In this document: in pieces, positions 1 to 8,437 of the stretch
How the letters are laid out: each line of letters starts with the position of its first letter
How positions within the stretch are numbered: position 1 is the stretch's first letter
Source of the DNA: an uncultured Granulosicoccus sp.
Lineage (GTDB): Bacteria; Pseudomonadota; Gammaproteobacteria; Granulosicoccales; Granulosicoccaceae
DNA length: 34,591 bases
Direction: 5' to 3'
Assembly (NCBI GenBank): GCA_937991945.1
Contig: CALKLO010000069.1
Coordinates: forward strand, 1-34,591
Notes under the pieces: generated by a model
The model's database searches: none
Told to the model about the DNA's origin: nothing
Seen by the model: only the letters and a program-made list of their open reading frames with translations
Made by a program: the position numbers and the translations under genes

Positions 1-183
1 GATGAAATTACTACGGTGCGTATTGTGGGTGCGGATGAAATAGACCCTGCGCTTCGGCACATCAGCATTGATTCGCCACTGGCCAGGGCACTACTAAAGA
101 AACAAGTGGATGATGAGGTATCGATAGTGGTCGATGGGCAAACCAAAGTCTACGAAGTGCTTAGTGTTGCGTATCCCGAATAA
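1..183 (+). CDS. greB: Transcript cleavage factor GreB-like, C-terminal part (partial)
   Basis: Only the last 60 codons are present; the gene enters from the left edge and stops with TAA at 181-183. The visible peptide contains RIVGADEI followed by ISIDSPLARALLKK and VDDEV, which is the FKBP-like C-terminal domain of the GreA/GreB family. The RIVG-DEI and SIDSP-ARALLKK pattern is closer to GreB than to GreA. Gre factors enter the RNA polymerase secondary channel and stimulate cleavage of backtracked transcripts; the coiled-coil N-terminal half that does this lies outside the window. The 3' end overlaps the end of the convergent minus-strand gene by 23 bp. The family is clear; the GreB rather than GreA assignment is a little less so. 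Confidence 0.85.
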   Translation, partial: DEITTVRIVGADEIDPALRHISIDSPLARALLKKQVDDEVSIVVDGQTKVYEVLSVAYPE

Positions 184-1717
184 CGGCAAGGTTAGCTCTA
201 CGCCTGATAGCCACCGATGCGACTAAAAAAGCTAAGCCAATGAGTGTGGTGCTACCGCTTTTTCGTCGCGCAACTCCTGTCTCGTTAACCGTCCATTGAA
301 ACGTAGTCGTTGATTCTGACTGATCATCCAGAGCGGTTATCGTAACTGAGTAGCTTCCCTGAGTGTCGGTGGTTCCGTGCATGTGTCCCTGGCTATTTAG
401 ACTTACACCTGAGGGTAAGCCGCTAGCGGTGTAGAGGATAAGATCACCATTAGCGTCAGTGGCTGTTAGGTTCTCGTGCACAGGATCATCAAGCTTGGTG
501 ATACGATCATCTAGGGGTGTAATCATTGGGGCTTGGTTGGCTTGGTCGCTAATGCCATCTGTACCGGTTAGTACATTACGAGGCTTCATAACAAAGCCAT
601 CCCAATGCGTATGCATGTGACGTTGATCTTCGTTACGTGGGACATGATGGAACGACACTCGGTTCCAAACAACCAGATCTTGATTTTCTATAGATTGGCC
701 GTCCACAAACTGTAGTACGTCATTTAAGCAGTCAGGATTAAAGCGTGCATTTTGACTGGCGAAGCGCTCACAGTCGTTAGCCACGGTGACGAAAAAATCA
801 AAGTCAGTGTGTGGTTCGACATCGATGCGTTGGAACCTATGACCGCTTCTGATCGGTTCGATAACATACGCTGGGCTATCGGTACTTGCGTCTGCCTGGA
901 TAGTCCAATTAACTTGCTCAGTTGGGTTTATGCGTAGCGCTTGCTCAGTTGTAAATTGTTCAACCCGCTGTGCTCGTGTGCCGGCGCTCGTTAATTCATA
1001 GCGTGTTTGGGTAAACACATCATCAACAGCGCTGTCGCCTAAATCGAAATCTAAGCGCCAGTAGTAGCTGTGCGTATGGGAAAGCCATAATGTATCAGGG
1101 TCTCCTTCTAGAACACGACCATAAGGCAGCGAGGTGTCGTCTCCGCTGCGTTGAAGGGCGCCAGTGGCGCCAATGCCGGGTTCCATTGCACCGTTTGCGT
1201 AAAACGTCCAACTGGTTATATACGCATAGGCACCCACTTGAGAGATGGAAAACAAATGCAGGCTTTGTGTTTTAGCTGTCTGGTTGGCTGTCTGAATTCC
1301 GCTTTCAGCGGTGCTTCTCCACTTACACAGAGCGGGGCGGCTTTGGATTATGAGTAGTTCGCCGTCAGGGCAATCTTCGGCTGAAAGCGTTAACAAAAAG
1401 CCTCCACCTAAACCAAACTGGGTGACGTCGTTGTAGGTCACATCGCTGTCATCATAGGCGACGTGCAGTTGGCTAAGTCTTGCTGAGCTGAGAACTCGCA
1501 ATGGCTCACCAGCCGGTGGTGTGTAATGCACATCACTCAATACTAAGTTTTCACGAATGCGCGATTCCCAGCATAAATCCCAGACTGCACCGTTGTCGAA
1601 TTGCTCGGTAATACGAGAGTCGGGGGCGCAGGATGCTTCTTGCGCACTGGCGCTACCGGGAAAAACGATAAATATAATCGCTAGTGATAAAAGAACTCTA
1701 GAGAGTAACCGTGGCAT
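161..1717 (-). CDS. Exported copper-amine-oxidase-like protein with Ig-like domain and C-terminal anchor
   Basis: With the start at 1717 (518 aa) the protein opens with a clean signal peptide (MPRLLSRV, hydrophobic core, ASAQ) only 4 nt after the upstream stop; an in-frame ATG at 1792 would bury that signal. Residues about 35-380 resemble the catalytic domain of copper amine oxidases. A candidate catalytic-base Asp97 sits in YNDVTQFGLGG (family: FDxGEYGLG). The cofactor-tyrosine region is VGAYAYI (family: VGNY[DE]Y), Tyr164. An HxH copper pair, His214/His216, lies in SHTHSYYWRLDFD, and FHHVPRNED near His357/358 could give the third ligand. The Asn and acidic residue flanking the cofactor tyrosine are both Ala. 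After about residue 390 come an Ig-like (He_PIG-type) domain and a C-terminal hydrophobic helix followed by RRR, a likely membrane or sorting anchor. It is the last gene of a three-gene set. Oxidase activity is unproven. Confidence 0.7.
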   Translation of the reverse strand: MPRLLSRVLLSLAIIFIVFPGSASAQEASCAPDSRITEQFDNGAVWDLCWESRIRENLVLSDVHYTPPAGEPLRVLSSARLSQLHVAYDDSDVTYNDVTQFGLGGGFLLTLSAEDCPDGELLIIQSRPALCKWRSTAESGIQTANQTAKTQSLHLFSISQVGAYAYITSWTFYANGAMEPGIGATGALQRSGDDTSLPYGRVLEGDPDTLWLSHTHSYYWRLDFDLGDSAVDDVFTQTRYELTSAGTRAQRVEQFTTEQALRINPTEQVNWTIQADASTDSPAYVIEPIRSGHRFQRIDVEPHTDFDFFVTVANDCERFASQNARFNPDCLNDVLQFVDGQSIENQDLVVWNRVSFHHVPRNEDQRHMHTHWDGFVMKPRNVLTGTDGISDQANQAPMITPLDDRITKLDDPVHENLTATDANGDLILYTASGLPSGVSLNSQGHMHGTTDTQGSYSVTITALDDQSESTTTFQWTVNETGVARRKSGSTTLIGLAFLVASVAIRRRANLAVIRDTQH

Positions 1718-1721
1718 CCGT

Positions 1722-2936
1722 TTATTCCACAACTTCAAAGGGTGATGTAGCCGTCCAGTCGAACGGTAAGAGGTCAAAGCCGATTTGAACATCGCTTAGT
1801 ACAGGCCAATCTTCTATACCGGGTGTGAGTTGTCTGCTTTGGCTGTACCAAAAAACAGGGACTTCATCGGTTAATGACTCTGCGTTAACGTAGTCATTGA
1901 GATGGGCTCCACACGTGCCGTTGTCATTGCTAGTGATATTGCCCGAGGCGTATTGTTCGCAAGCGTCGTAGCGTGTTATCGCGACATCATAGTTGGCCCA
2001 ATCGTATTCATTGCTGGCGTAGCTATAACCTTGATTAGCAGGGTCCATATAGTATCCAGCACCGGTTGTGTCGATGATCCGCCAGCCACGAAATTGTTCG
2101 CGTTCTACCTGCAATAGGGCTTCTTGCGTAATGGGTGTGATTTGCATAGCCCGTCGGTTACCTTGGGCGACGTCTAATGGAAAATCAAATTGTTCTATAC
2201 GATCTGGCGCATCAGTATCCATAGCGGGAACTAGACGCCACGTGGCTAAGACTGAGGCCCGTGTTAAACGAGGTATGTCATTGCGGGCATTTTGTGAAAA
2301 TTGGCTGTCTAGCTGTGTGCGGCTGGGTCGACCAGATACGCTAACGCGAGGACGAATCTGTCCATCTTCTGTGAACGTCCATGAGATGTTCCAAGTAAGC
2401 GATTCACGCAGCATGACGCTATAAACCTCCCATGCCTCACTTTGAAGGCTAGGGGTTTGACCAAACTTTGCCAATATGCGGTTATTTTTTATTCGTGAGC
2501 AAAATGAATCTGGTTGAGCATCGGTACCCAGTATTTCGCCATCACAGGTTCTCTCGTTAAGCCTTAACGTTTGTGACGGCACGCTGTCATCTGTGTCGCT
2601 ATCGGATGGCGAAAACTGAGGCTCGGCGTTTGCCTTATCGTGATAGTGCAACAATATTTGTGCAACGTTCACTGATGCCATAACTGAGCGACTAGAGTCG
2701 CCTGGTGCACGGTAGGCAATGTGTGAGACTTCCAAGCCGTGAACCTCACTAACGTGTGCGCAAGCAGACCAAGACGCACCCGATGCAAACGTGTGTTGCA
2801 AAACGGATGCATCGTTGCAATCAGTGTCTTGTGCTCTGGCGCTTTGTCCAATGAACAGGCTCACGATGACAAGCAAAAATGGGGTTAGCCATAAAAGCTT
2901 GAAAGCAGGAAGTGCTGTATGCGTCTTGTTCTTCAT
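1722..2936 (-). CDS. Exported copper-amine-oxidase-like protein lacking catalytic residues
   Basis: This 404-aa protein has an N-terminal signal peptide ending near ARAQ (residue 36). It aligns by eye with the neighbouring copper-amine-oxidase-like protein through several shared blocks: an HGLEVSHIAYRAP segment (family GLVLhdV.Y), SWTFTEDGQI (family W.F..DG.I), ATWRL, an NYDVAITRYDACEQYASGN stretch, and IEDWPVL near the end (family EDwPvMP). At the cofactor position the motif reads ESLTW instead of GNY[DE]Y, so the tyrosine is replaced (about Leu180). The HxH copper pair is replaced by Ala227/Val229, and the third-ligand region reads RQLTPGIED without His. It is therefore probably a non-catalytic partner or pseudoenzyme. 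The start codon overlaps the stop of the upstream gene (ATGA, 2933-2936), and the downstream gene begins 4 nt after its stop, so the three are likely translated together. Confidence 0.7.
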   Translation of the reverse strand: MKNKTHTALPAFKLLWLTPFLLVIVSLFIGQSARAQDTDCNDASVLQHTFASGASWSACAHVSEVHGLEVSHIAYRAPGDSSRSVMASVNVAQILLHYHDKANAEPQFSPSDSDTDDSVPSQTLRLNERTCDGEILGTDAQPDSFCSRIKNNRILAKFGQTPSLQSEAWEVYSVMLRESLTWNISWTFTEDGQIRPRVSVSGRPSRTQLDSQFSQNARNDIPRLTRASVLATWRLVPAMDTDAPDRIEQFDFPLDVAQGNRRAMQITPITQEALLQVEREQFRGWRIIDTTGAGYYMDPANQGYSYASNEYDWANYDVAITRYDACEQYASGNITSNDNGTCGAHLNDYVNAESLTDEVPVFWYSQSRQLTPGIEDWPVLSDVQIGFDLLPFDWTATSPFEVVE

Positions 2937-3652
2937 TGTGAGGTAAGAAGGGTTACGCTCATTGCTGACAAGTTAACTATGGGTTCAGCGGCAAACACAG
3001 TGTTGGTTTGATCAAAAAGAGACACCAATGCACATCGTTGTGTGCGGCAAGGGTGTTCGGCCTTTAGTGGTTCGTAAATACTCGCTTTCAAATCCAATTC
3101 CTTAATGGATACGAAAGGCTCTGGAGTTCGCCGAGCATGCTCTTGTTTGAGCAGCTGAAGTAATTCGGTATCTTGCGCGATGAGGGAAAGGGCGAAGTCA
3201 ATTTCCACATCGTTGAGAGGTAAATGCACAGACTCAATAGAGGATTGTTTTACGATTGCGTTCTCTTGCAAATCCATAACCAGCAATCGAGTGGTCTGCG
3301 CTGCATAGTTGTACTGATAGACATTTATCCATCGGACATCGAGCTGGTTTTTTCGTTCCTGCTTTTCAATGCTCAGGGTTTGTGCGCCAAGGGGATGTTC
3401 AATGGCGCGTGTGCGGGCCGTGGGCCAAGGAACGGTGGAGGCTGTAGCTGCGACTGTCGCTTGCTGGCTCAACGATAAACCAGCGGCATGAGCCTGATTC
3501 AAGGACGCAAGAGCACAGATTGCAACTGGCAGCGCCACTAGGCAATGCGAGGCCATTAGCGAGCGCATCTTGGAGAGGATGCCTGAAATAGCGGGTCCAC
3601 TGATAATTGAATGAAGTTTAGTCATAATGTTGGCTATGATACGGTGCATCAT
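2933..3652 (-). CDS. Exported protein resembling copper amine oxidase N2/N3 domains
   Basis: The longest reading gives 239 aa. A signal peptide with the core CLVALPVAICALASLNQAHA suggests that translation may begin at an internal ATG (3625, 3568 or 3556); no ribosome binding site decides between them. The mature part has VRWINVYQYNYAAQTTRLLVMDL (about residues 106-128), like the N2 domain pattern 'R.a.v.vydy.t.kt.e.vVDL' of copper amine oxidases. It ends with a segment containing FAAEPIVNLSAMSVTLL, like the N3 pattern 'YA.PIeGl...vDLnaM.V'. No catalytic domain follows; two catalytic-domain-like proteins are encoded immediately downstream with an ATGA overlap. The reading as a split-off N-terminal region is an inference from spaced motif similarity. 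The 5' end overlaps the upstream region of the divergent cyclotransferase-like gene. Confidence 0.55.
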   Translation of the reverse strand: MMHRIIANIMTKLHSIISGPAISGILSKMRSLMASHCLVALPVAICALASLNQAHAAGLSLSQQATVAATASTVPWPTARTRAIEHPLGAQTLSIEKQERKNQLDVRWINVYQYNYAAQTTRLLVMDLQENAIVKQSSIESVHLPLNDVEIDFALSLIAQDTELLQLLKQEHARRTPEPFVSIKELDLKASIYEPLKAEHPCRTQRCALVSLFDQTNTVFAAEPIVNLSAMSVTLLTSQ

Positions 3653-3697
3653 GCGTACCGGCCTGTTACCTCTTTCTCATCTAATTGTGTCTTATTC

Positions 3698-4297
3698 ATG
3701 ACATCTGACTGGATCTACTATTTTGGATATGGTTCCCTTGTGAACCGTGACACACGTCCCGCTGGCGAATTTGCGCAAAGCGCTCATTTGACGGGTTGGC
3801 ACCGAGTCTGGGAGCATCGAACCGCTGATAAAGAGCGTCAGCAGCAGTGCACATCACTGAGTATAGAGCCTATAAAATTGCCTGAAGGCGGTGGTATCGA
3901 TGGCGTTATCGCTCGTATACCCGCATCGATGTTGGACGAGCTGGATCTTCGAGAGTCTGGTTACGAGCGTTTGAGCTTGCCTATCGGTGATTTCGAACTG
4001 ACGACTGACATCGATTCAGACACTATATTTGTATATCGCAGCTTGCCACAAAACCGATTTCTGGCGGATGTAAAGCAACCAATTTTACAATCTTACATAG
4101 ACTGCGTTTTAGCTGGCTATCAAAACCGATTTGGCGATGTCGGCATGCGCACCATGATTGAGTCGACCAGAGGCTGGGATCGGCCAATATTGAATGATCG
4201 GCAAGCACCGCATTACCCTCGGTGGGTAACGATTGACCCGGGGTTGCAAGCTCAGATCGATCAACACATGGATGCGCTGCCAAATACGCAAATCTAG
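3698..4297 (+). CDS. Gamma-glutamylcyclotransferase-like protein
   Basis: The chosen ATG at 3698 gives 199 aa and puts the diagnostic YYFGYGSLVN motif at residues 6-15, as usual for this fold; the upstream in-frame ATG at 3611 would add 29 residues of no family character and overlap the divergent gene. YGSL forms the substrate-binding loop of AIG2/GGCT/ChaC proteins. LDLRESGYERL (about residues 85-95) fits the region that supplies the catalytic glutamate in the family. Such enzymes release 5-oxoproline from gamma-glutamyl peptides or amines; the substrate here cannot be told. It lies divergently from the amine-oxidase-like set and just upstream of a DUF3581 gene on the same strand. Confidence 0.75.
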   Translation: MTSDWIYYFGYGSLVNRDTRPAGEFAQSAHLTGWHRVWEHRTADKERQQQCTSLSIEPIKLPEGGGIDGVIARIPASMLDELDLRESGYERLSLPIGDFELTTDIDSDTIFVYRSLPQNRFLADVKQPILQSYIDCVLAGYQNRFGDVGMRTMIESTRGWDRPILNDRQAPHYPRWVTIDPGLQAQIDQHMDALPNTQI

Positions 4298-4385
4298 CGT
4301 CAGAATCCCTGCCAATGGGTGATTGCTACTTGCTAGTTTGACTAGTGTTTGCCATCATGGCCGGCTAACGTTGGAGCGTTTCTAT

Positions 4386-5153
4386 ATGGTTATTTCTGAC
4401 TTTTTTGTTGAAGAGGGAAACGCAGTCTTTTTCAGCGAAGAGCAAGCCAGTCTGTTTGCAAAAAGTGTCGCTGGAGACTTTAACCCCATACATGACCCTG
4501 GCAGCAAGCGGTTCTGTGTACCGGGTGATCTATTGTTTTCGGTATTGCTGAACCGTTACGGTGTGGCCGCTAAAACAACCGTAGAGTTCTCTGGCATGTT
4601 GAGTGGTGGAACTCGCATGGTGCTTCCAGATCAGGCGACGGGTGAAATGAACATCGTCGACGCATCGGACAAAGCGTTGTTAACGGTCAAACAGGCTGGG
4701 CAGCGATTTATTAACCAAAATTTCACCGCAATGTTATCTGCTGAGTACGTAAAATTTTCAGGTCAAACATTCCCGGGAATCCTGGTGCAGCTGATGCGTG
4801 ATGCTCAGGTCATGATTAATCCCGCAAGACCCTTGGTCATCTATAAGGATATGACGATAGTCTTCAATGAGCACGCCAATGCGTTATTTCAGGCCAGCGA
4901 CTCTGACGTGCTGAGCGATCTAATAGAACCAATGGATAATCGACTTACCCTGCGCTCCACGAACAACAGTATCGATGCCGAAGGCAGAAAGGGCCGTGTA
5001 ACGCTGTCATTTGCAATAGAAGCTGACGGAATCGAGATTGGTACTGGCGAGAAGAACATGCTGCTGAGTGGCTTGCGTGAGTACGAAGAGAGTGCCATGA
5101 TGGAAGTCGTAGATCAGTACAACGCTTGGCGGCGCGACTACTCAGCCGCTTAA
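4386..5153 (+). CDS. DUF3581 family protein
   Basis: The start at 4386 gives 255 aa and is preceded by GGAG at 4373-4376, 9 nt upstream; an in-frame ATG at 4323 has no such site. The N-terminal part contains [14 protein letters not shown] and [14 protein letters not shown], then [10 protein letters not shown], which I recognise as the DUF3581 signature of gammaproteobacteria. The AGDFNPIH block resembles the MaoC-type hotdog dehydratase motif SGDxNPIH, so an acyl-thioester-related function is possible but not established. No signal peptide or membrane segment is seen, so it is probably cytoplasmic. It ends 20 nt before recQ and may be cotranscribed with it. Confidence 0.8.
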   Translation: MVISDFFVEEGNAVFFSEEQASLFAKSVAGDFNPIHDPGSKRFCVPGDLLFSVLLNRYGVAAKTTVEFSGMLSGGTRMVLPDQATGEMNIVDASDKALLTVKQAGQRFINQNFTAMLSAEYVKFSGQTFPGILVQLMRDAQVMINPARPLVIYKDMTIVFNEHANALFQASDSDVLSDLIEPMDNRLTLRSTNNSIDAEGRKGRVTLSFAIEADGIEIGTGEKNMLLSGLREYEESAMMEVVDQYNAWRRDYSAA

Positions 5154-5173
5154 TTGTTCGCAAGGAGGCGAAA

Positions 5174-7000
5174 ATGACAGTTCAGGAAACTGAAACGGCT
5201 GATGCTCTGGATGTGCTCCAGACAATTTATGGCTATGACGAATTTCGTGGTCAACAACGCGAAATTGTCGAGACCATTATTCAAGGTGGTGATGCCCTTG
5301 TTCTCATGCCCACGGGTGGCGGCAAGTCACTGTGTTACCAGATACCCTCGTTGGTGCGTCGTGGTACCGGCATTATCGTTTCACCCCTCATCGCGCTAAT
5401 GCAAGATCAGGTCGATGCCCTACAGGCATTGAACCTGAATGCAGCATTCATTAATTCGTCCATGGATGCTCGGGCAATCAACCACACCGAGAATGCATTG
5501 CTGTCCGGCGATATTGACATGCTGTACGTTGCACCAGAGCGCTTGCTCATGCCAGGAATGTTAGCCCTGCTAGATCGCGCAGAAATTGCCTTGTTCGCTA
5601 TTGATGAGGCGCATTGCGTATCGCAGTGGGGACATGATTTCCGCAAAGAATATATGGGGCTATCGTTGCTCTCAGAGCGTTTTCCCGACGTGCCTCGCAT
5701 TGCTTTAACAGCGACTGCGGACGAGCGCACACGTGAGGAAATCGCGAACAATCTACAACTGCAGGAAGCTGCACGCTTTGTTAGTAGTTTTGATCGCCCG
5801 AATATTAAATACACCATTGGTGAGCCGCAAAACGCTCGCGATGCCATGCTGAATTTCCTCGATGCTAACCATCCAGGAGAGGCTGGCATCGTGTATTGCT
5901 TGTCTCGCAAAAAAGTAGAGCAAACCGCCGAATGGTTGAATAAGCAAGGGCGTGTGGCTGTGGCTTATCACGCCGGCTTGCCAGCCCATGAGCGCGAGTA
6001 CAATCAAAAACGATTCCTACGTGAAGATGGTCTTATTGTGGTTGCCACCATAGCGTTCGGTATGGGAATCGATAAGCCCGACGTGCGCTTTGTCGCGCAT
6101 CTGAATTTGCCCAAGAGCATTGAAGCCTACTATCAAGAAACAGGTCGAGCTGGGCGAGACGGCCGAGAGTCAAATGCGTGGATGGCTTATGGCCTGCAAG
6201 ATGTCATAAACCTGCGATCCATGATGGCGCAATCAGACGCCGACGAAAAACACAAACGTGTTGAAAACCATAAGTTGGATTCCATGCTGGGCTTGGCAGA
6301 GCTCACAGGTTGTAGACGTCAGGCGCTACTCAGTTATTTTGGCGACACATTAGAGGCTCCGTGCGGTAATTGCGACAACTGTATTAGTCCACCTGAGACA
6401 TGGGACGCCACTGATGCTGCTCGAAAAGCGTTGTCCTGTGTTTACCGTACTGGACAACGTTTTGGTGTGACCTACCTTGTTGATGTGTTGTTGGGTAAGC
6501 ATTCTGAGCGCATCACACGCTTTGGACACGACCAGCAATCGACGTTTGGTATTGGTATGGAGCTCACGGCCAATGAATGGCGCAATTTGTATCGCCAAAT
6601 GATTGCAAAAGGGTTGCTAGCGGTGGATGTTGATGGTCACGGTTCCGTTCAGTTAACGGAAGATGCAAGACCTGTACTTCGAGGCGAGATTGCGTTGCAC
6701 CTACGTCAGCTGCCCAAGGGTGATAACAAGCGTGCTAAGGCTGGTGGTCGCTCGAAGCCGTCGGTCAACATATCAGAGCAGGATCAACCGTTGTGGGAAG
6801 CTCTGCGCGGGTTACGCAAGCAATTAAGTGAGCTTGCTGGTGTGCCAGCTTATGTCGTGTTCAACGACAGCACACTAGCTGACATGATCGCCATCAAACC
6901 GCGCGATGAAGGTGAAATGGCAATGGTATCGGGAGTGGGGCAGCATAAACTCGCTCAATATGGCGAAGAATTTCTTGATGTCATAAGAGATTTTGCGTAG
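5174..7000 (+). CDS. recQ: ATP-dependent DNA helicase RecQ
   Basis: A 608-aa RecQ-family 3'-5' helicase, full length for the family. The ATG at 5174 is preceded by a strong AAGGAGG at 5162-5168; the longer in-frame start at 5126 would run into DUF3581. Visible motifs in order: FRGQQREIV (motif 0), [13 protein letters not shown] (Walker A), [15 protein letters not shown] (DEAH box plus aromatic loop), ALTATA (motif III), SFDRPNIKY, then the second RecA domain with GIGMDKPDVR-like [12 protein letters not shown] and [10 protein letters not shown] (motif VI). A zinc-binding C...CGNCDNC cluster follows, then winged helix and a C-terminal HRDC domain ([15 protein letters not shown] onward). RecQ acts in recombination repair and replication fork processing. 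Confidence 0.97.
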   Translation: MTVQETETADALDVLQTIYGYDEFRGQQREIVETIIQGGDALVLMPTGGGKSLCYQIPSLVRRGTGIIVSPLIALMQDQVDALQALNLNAAFINSSMDARAINHTENALLSGDIDMLYVAPERLLMPGMLALLDRAEIALFAIDEAHCVSQWGHDFRKEYMGLSLLSERFPDVPRIALTATADERTREEIANNLQLQEAARFVSSFDRPNIKYTIGEPQNARDAMLNFLDANHPGEAGIVYCLSRKKVEQTAEWLNKQGRVAVAYHAGLPAHEREYNQKRFLREDGLIVVATIAFGMGIDKPDVRFVAHLNLPKSIEAYYQETGRAGRDGRESNAWMAYGLQDVINLRSMMAQSDADEKHKRVENHKLDSMLGLAELTGCRRQALLSYFGDTLEAPCGNCDNCISPPETWDATDAARKALSCVYRTGQRFGVTYLVDVLLGKHSERITRFGHDQQSTFGIGMELTANEWRNLYRQMIAKGLLAVDVDGHGSVQLTEDARPVLRGEIALHLRQLPKGDNKRAKAGGRSKPSVNISEQDQPLWEALRGLRKQLSELAGVPAYVVFNDSTLADMIAIKPRDEGEMAMVSGVGQHKLAQYGEEFLDVIRDFA

Positions 7001-7006
7001 CGCAAA
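6992..7006. terminator. Short perfect hairpin over the recQ stop codon
   Basis: TTTGCG, TAG and CGCAAA form a perfect 6-bp stem whose loop is the recQ stop codon (6998-7000). It lies where recQ meets the convergent minus-strand gene, only 7 bp apart. There is no T-run, so it could be a weak transcript-end structure or chance; no classical terminator is seen here. Confidence 0.25.
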
Positions 7007-7007
7007 C

Positions 7008-7307
7008 CTAGTGTAGCCACTCGTTATTTGTTCTTTTCGAATACAGAATTTCGCGATCCAATAAATCTCCGTTTATGGAGAATCTTTCCCATCCAGTTTG
7101 CTTGCGATAAGGCGGCTGGGTGGATTGATTAGACCAAGCGCGGAACCGCGCAACCAGTAGGTCTTGCTCGTTTCGTTCATCTAACCACTGTGTCTCGAAG
7201 ACGGTATCGCCACGAGTTTCAGTGTGTGAACGTGCAATGCTTAAGCTGTGTCGTTCTGATAGCTTAAACATCTGCTCGTAGTCGCTAACGGATTTAATGC
7301 TATTCAT
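7008..7307 (-). CDS. Small hypothetical protein
   Basis: The ATG at 7307 gives 99 aa; a TTG at 7331 would add 8 residues. I do not recognise the family. The product is hydrophilic, with no signal peptide or transmembrane segment; it is rich in Arg, Glu and Ser, contains two Trp-centred stretches (TQWLDERNEQD and TGWERFSINGD) and ends in NNEWLH. The C-terminal GWERFSINGDLLDREIL could be a small beta-rich domain. It is convergent with recQ (7 bp between stops) and lies about 60 nt downstream of the acyltransferase gene on the same strand, so it may be the tail of that transcript. No ribosome binding site is clear, which lowers confidence that it is real. Confidence 0.5.
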   Translation of the reverse strand: MNSIKSVSDYEQMFKLSERHSLSIARSHTETRGDTVFETQWLDERNEQDLLVARFRAWSNQSTQPPYRKQTGWERFSINGDLLDREILYSKRTNNEWLH

Positions 7308-7366
7308 CGGCGCATGGTATCGCTTGCGCAAATCCGATTGCCGAGATGCCTTTCACGCTTTTTAGA

Positions 7367-8368
7367 TCAGCGCGAATCTCTGAAGCGTTTTGGGAGCCGT
7401 TCCTGTTTTAAAAGCCAATTGTCGATGTACTGATGAACGACCAAGCTGGCTATGGTACTCACCACGATAGATATAGCCACAAACATTAGCGCCGCTCCCT
7501 GACCTTCGCCAAGAATGGGAGGCAGGATCTTACGCAAGAGGCCCAACACGAAAATGTGGCATAAATACAGAGCGTAAGAGGCATCACCCAGTAGAACACC
7601 AAATTTATATTCGCGAACATTGATAAATAAACAGGCCATAACGATCAGCAACGAAGGCACGCCGTATTCAATGATTCTGGGTACAGGCAATTTTAAGAAA
7701 AGCATGATGATGCCTACCACAAGCAGGACCCAAGCAACCGGTGATGAGAGGCGAAAACCCCGTTTCCACGCCAAGGCTAGTAGCATGCCCAACACAAACT
7801 CAAAGACCATGGATTTGGCAAAAAAGTGAGTGATGGCTGATTCACCTGTGTCCAAGGCTGTAGCCAACAAAAAGACACTGGTGATAATTAGTGTGATAAA
7901 TGCAATACGATATTTTTCTGCGAAAAAAAGCGATAACGCGAAAACAAAGTAAAAATACATTTCGAAATTCAAGGACCAACCCGGCGCAACAATCGGCCAA
8001 GCTTCCGTCGCTGTAACCATGCTCCAGTGAGGCACAAAGGCTAGGCTCAGCAGTAACGCTTCAGTGTCAAAGCGTGTAGCTTTGAAAACGGTTGGGAGTA
8101 CGATGAGCATCGCCGCCATGAGGAGCGTGAAAAACCAGTACAGAGGGATAACTCTGCGAGCTCGGTTTATGATGAATTTACCGAACGTATTGGTTGGCTT
8201 CGCGATATAAATCATGATGAAGCCGGAGATGACAAAGAAGATATCCACCCCAAAACTGCCTGCGTGTTTTAGCAGAGGGGCATAGCTGTCAACCTGAGTA
8301 ACTGCATGGCTGTAGACGACAGCCAGCGCCGCGAAGGCGCGAAGGTATTGCAGTGCGTGCAGTCTCAT
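7367..8368 (-). CDS. Acyltransferase 3 family membrane protein
   Basis: A 333-aa polytopic protein with about ten hydrophobic segments. It opens with MRLHALQYLRAFAALAVVYSH, typical of the acyltransferase-3 (OafA/NodX/WecH) family, where an Arg and a following His in the first helix are needed for transfer. FFVISGFIMIYI follows as the second family signature. Members move acetyl or other acyl groups onto extracytoplasmic sugars of O-antigen, capsule or peptidoglycan. The next two genes upstream on the same strand encode secreted SASA-type esterases that could remove such groups, which suggests a shared glycan substrate, although a 69-bp gap and unproven cotranscription leave this as inference. 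Confidence 0.88.
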   Translation of the reverse strand: MRLHALQYLRAFAALAVVYSHAVTQVDSYAPLLKHAGSFGVDIFFVISGFIMIYIAKPTNTFGKFIINRARRVIPLYWFFTLLMAAMLIVLPTVFKATRFDTEALLLSLAFVPHWSMVTATEAWPIVAPGWSLNFEMYFYFVFALSLFFAEKYRIAFITLIITSVFLLATALDTGESAITHFFAKSMVFEFVLGMLLALAWKRGFRLSSPVAWVLLVVGIIMLFLKLPVPRIIEYGVPSLLIVMACLFINVREYKFGVLLGDASYALYLCHIFVLGLLRKILPPILGEGQGAALMFVAISIVVSTIASLVVHQYIDNWLLKQERLPKRFRDSR

Positions 8369-8437
8369 GAAGAAAAATTGTCTATGTTGTGAATATTAGG
8401 GTCTCTTTATAGCACTGCTACGCAGCAAACTGGTCTT

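Noticed and set aside
1557-1745. Small plus-strand frame at the start of the amine-oxidase-like gene
   Set aside because: Antisense to a signal peptide region with no start signals; explained by codon bias.
5407-5910. Long antisense reading frame (167 codons) inside recQ
   Set aside because: It is opposite well-conserved helicase motifs, has no family character and no ribosome binding site; a shadow frame.
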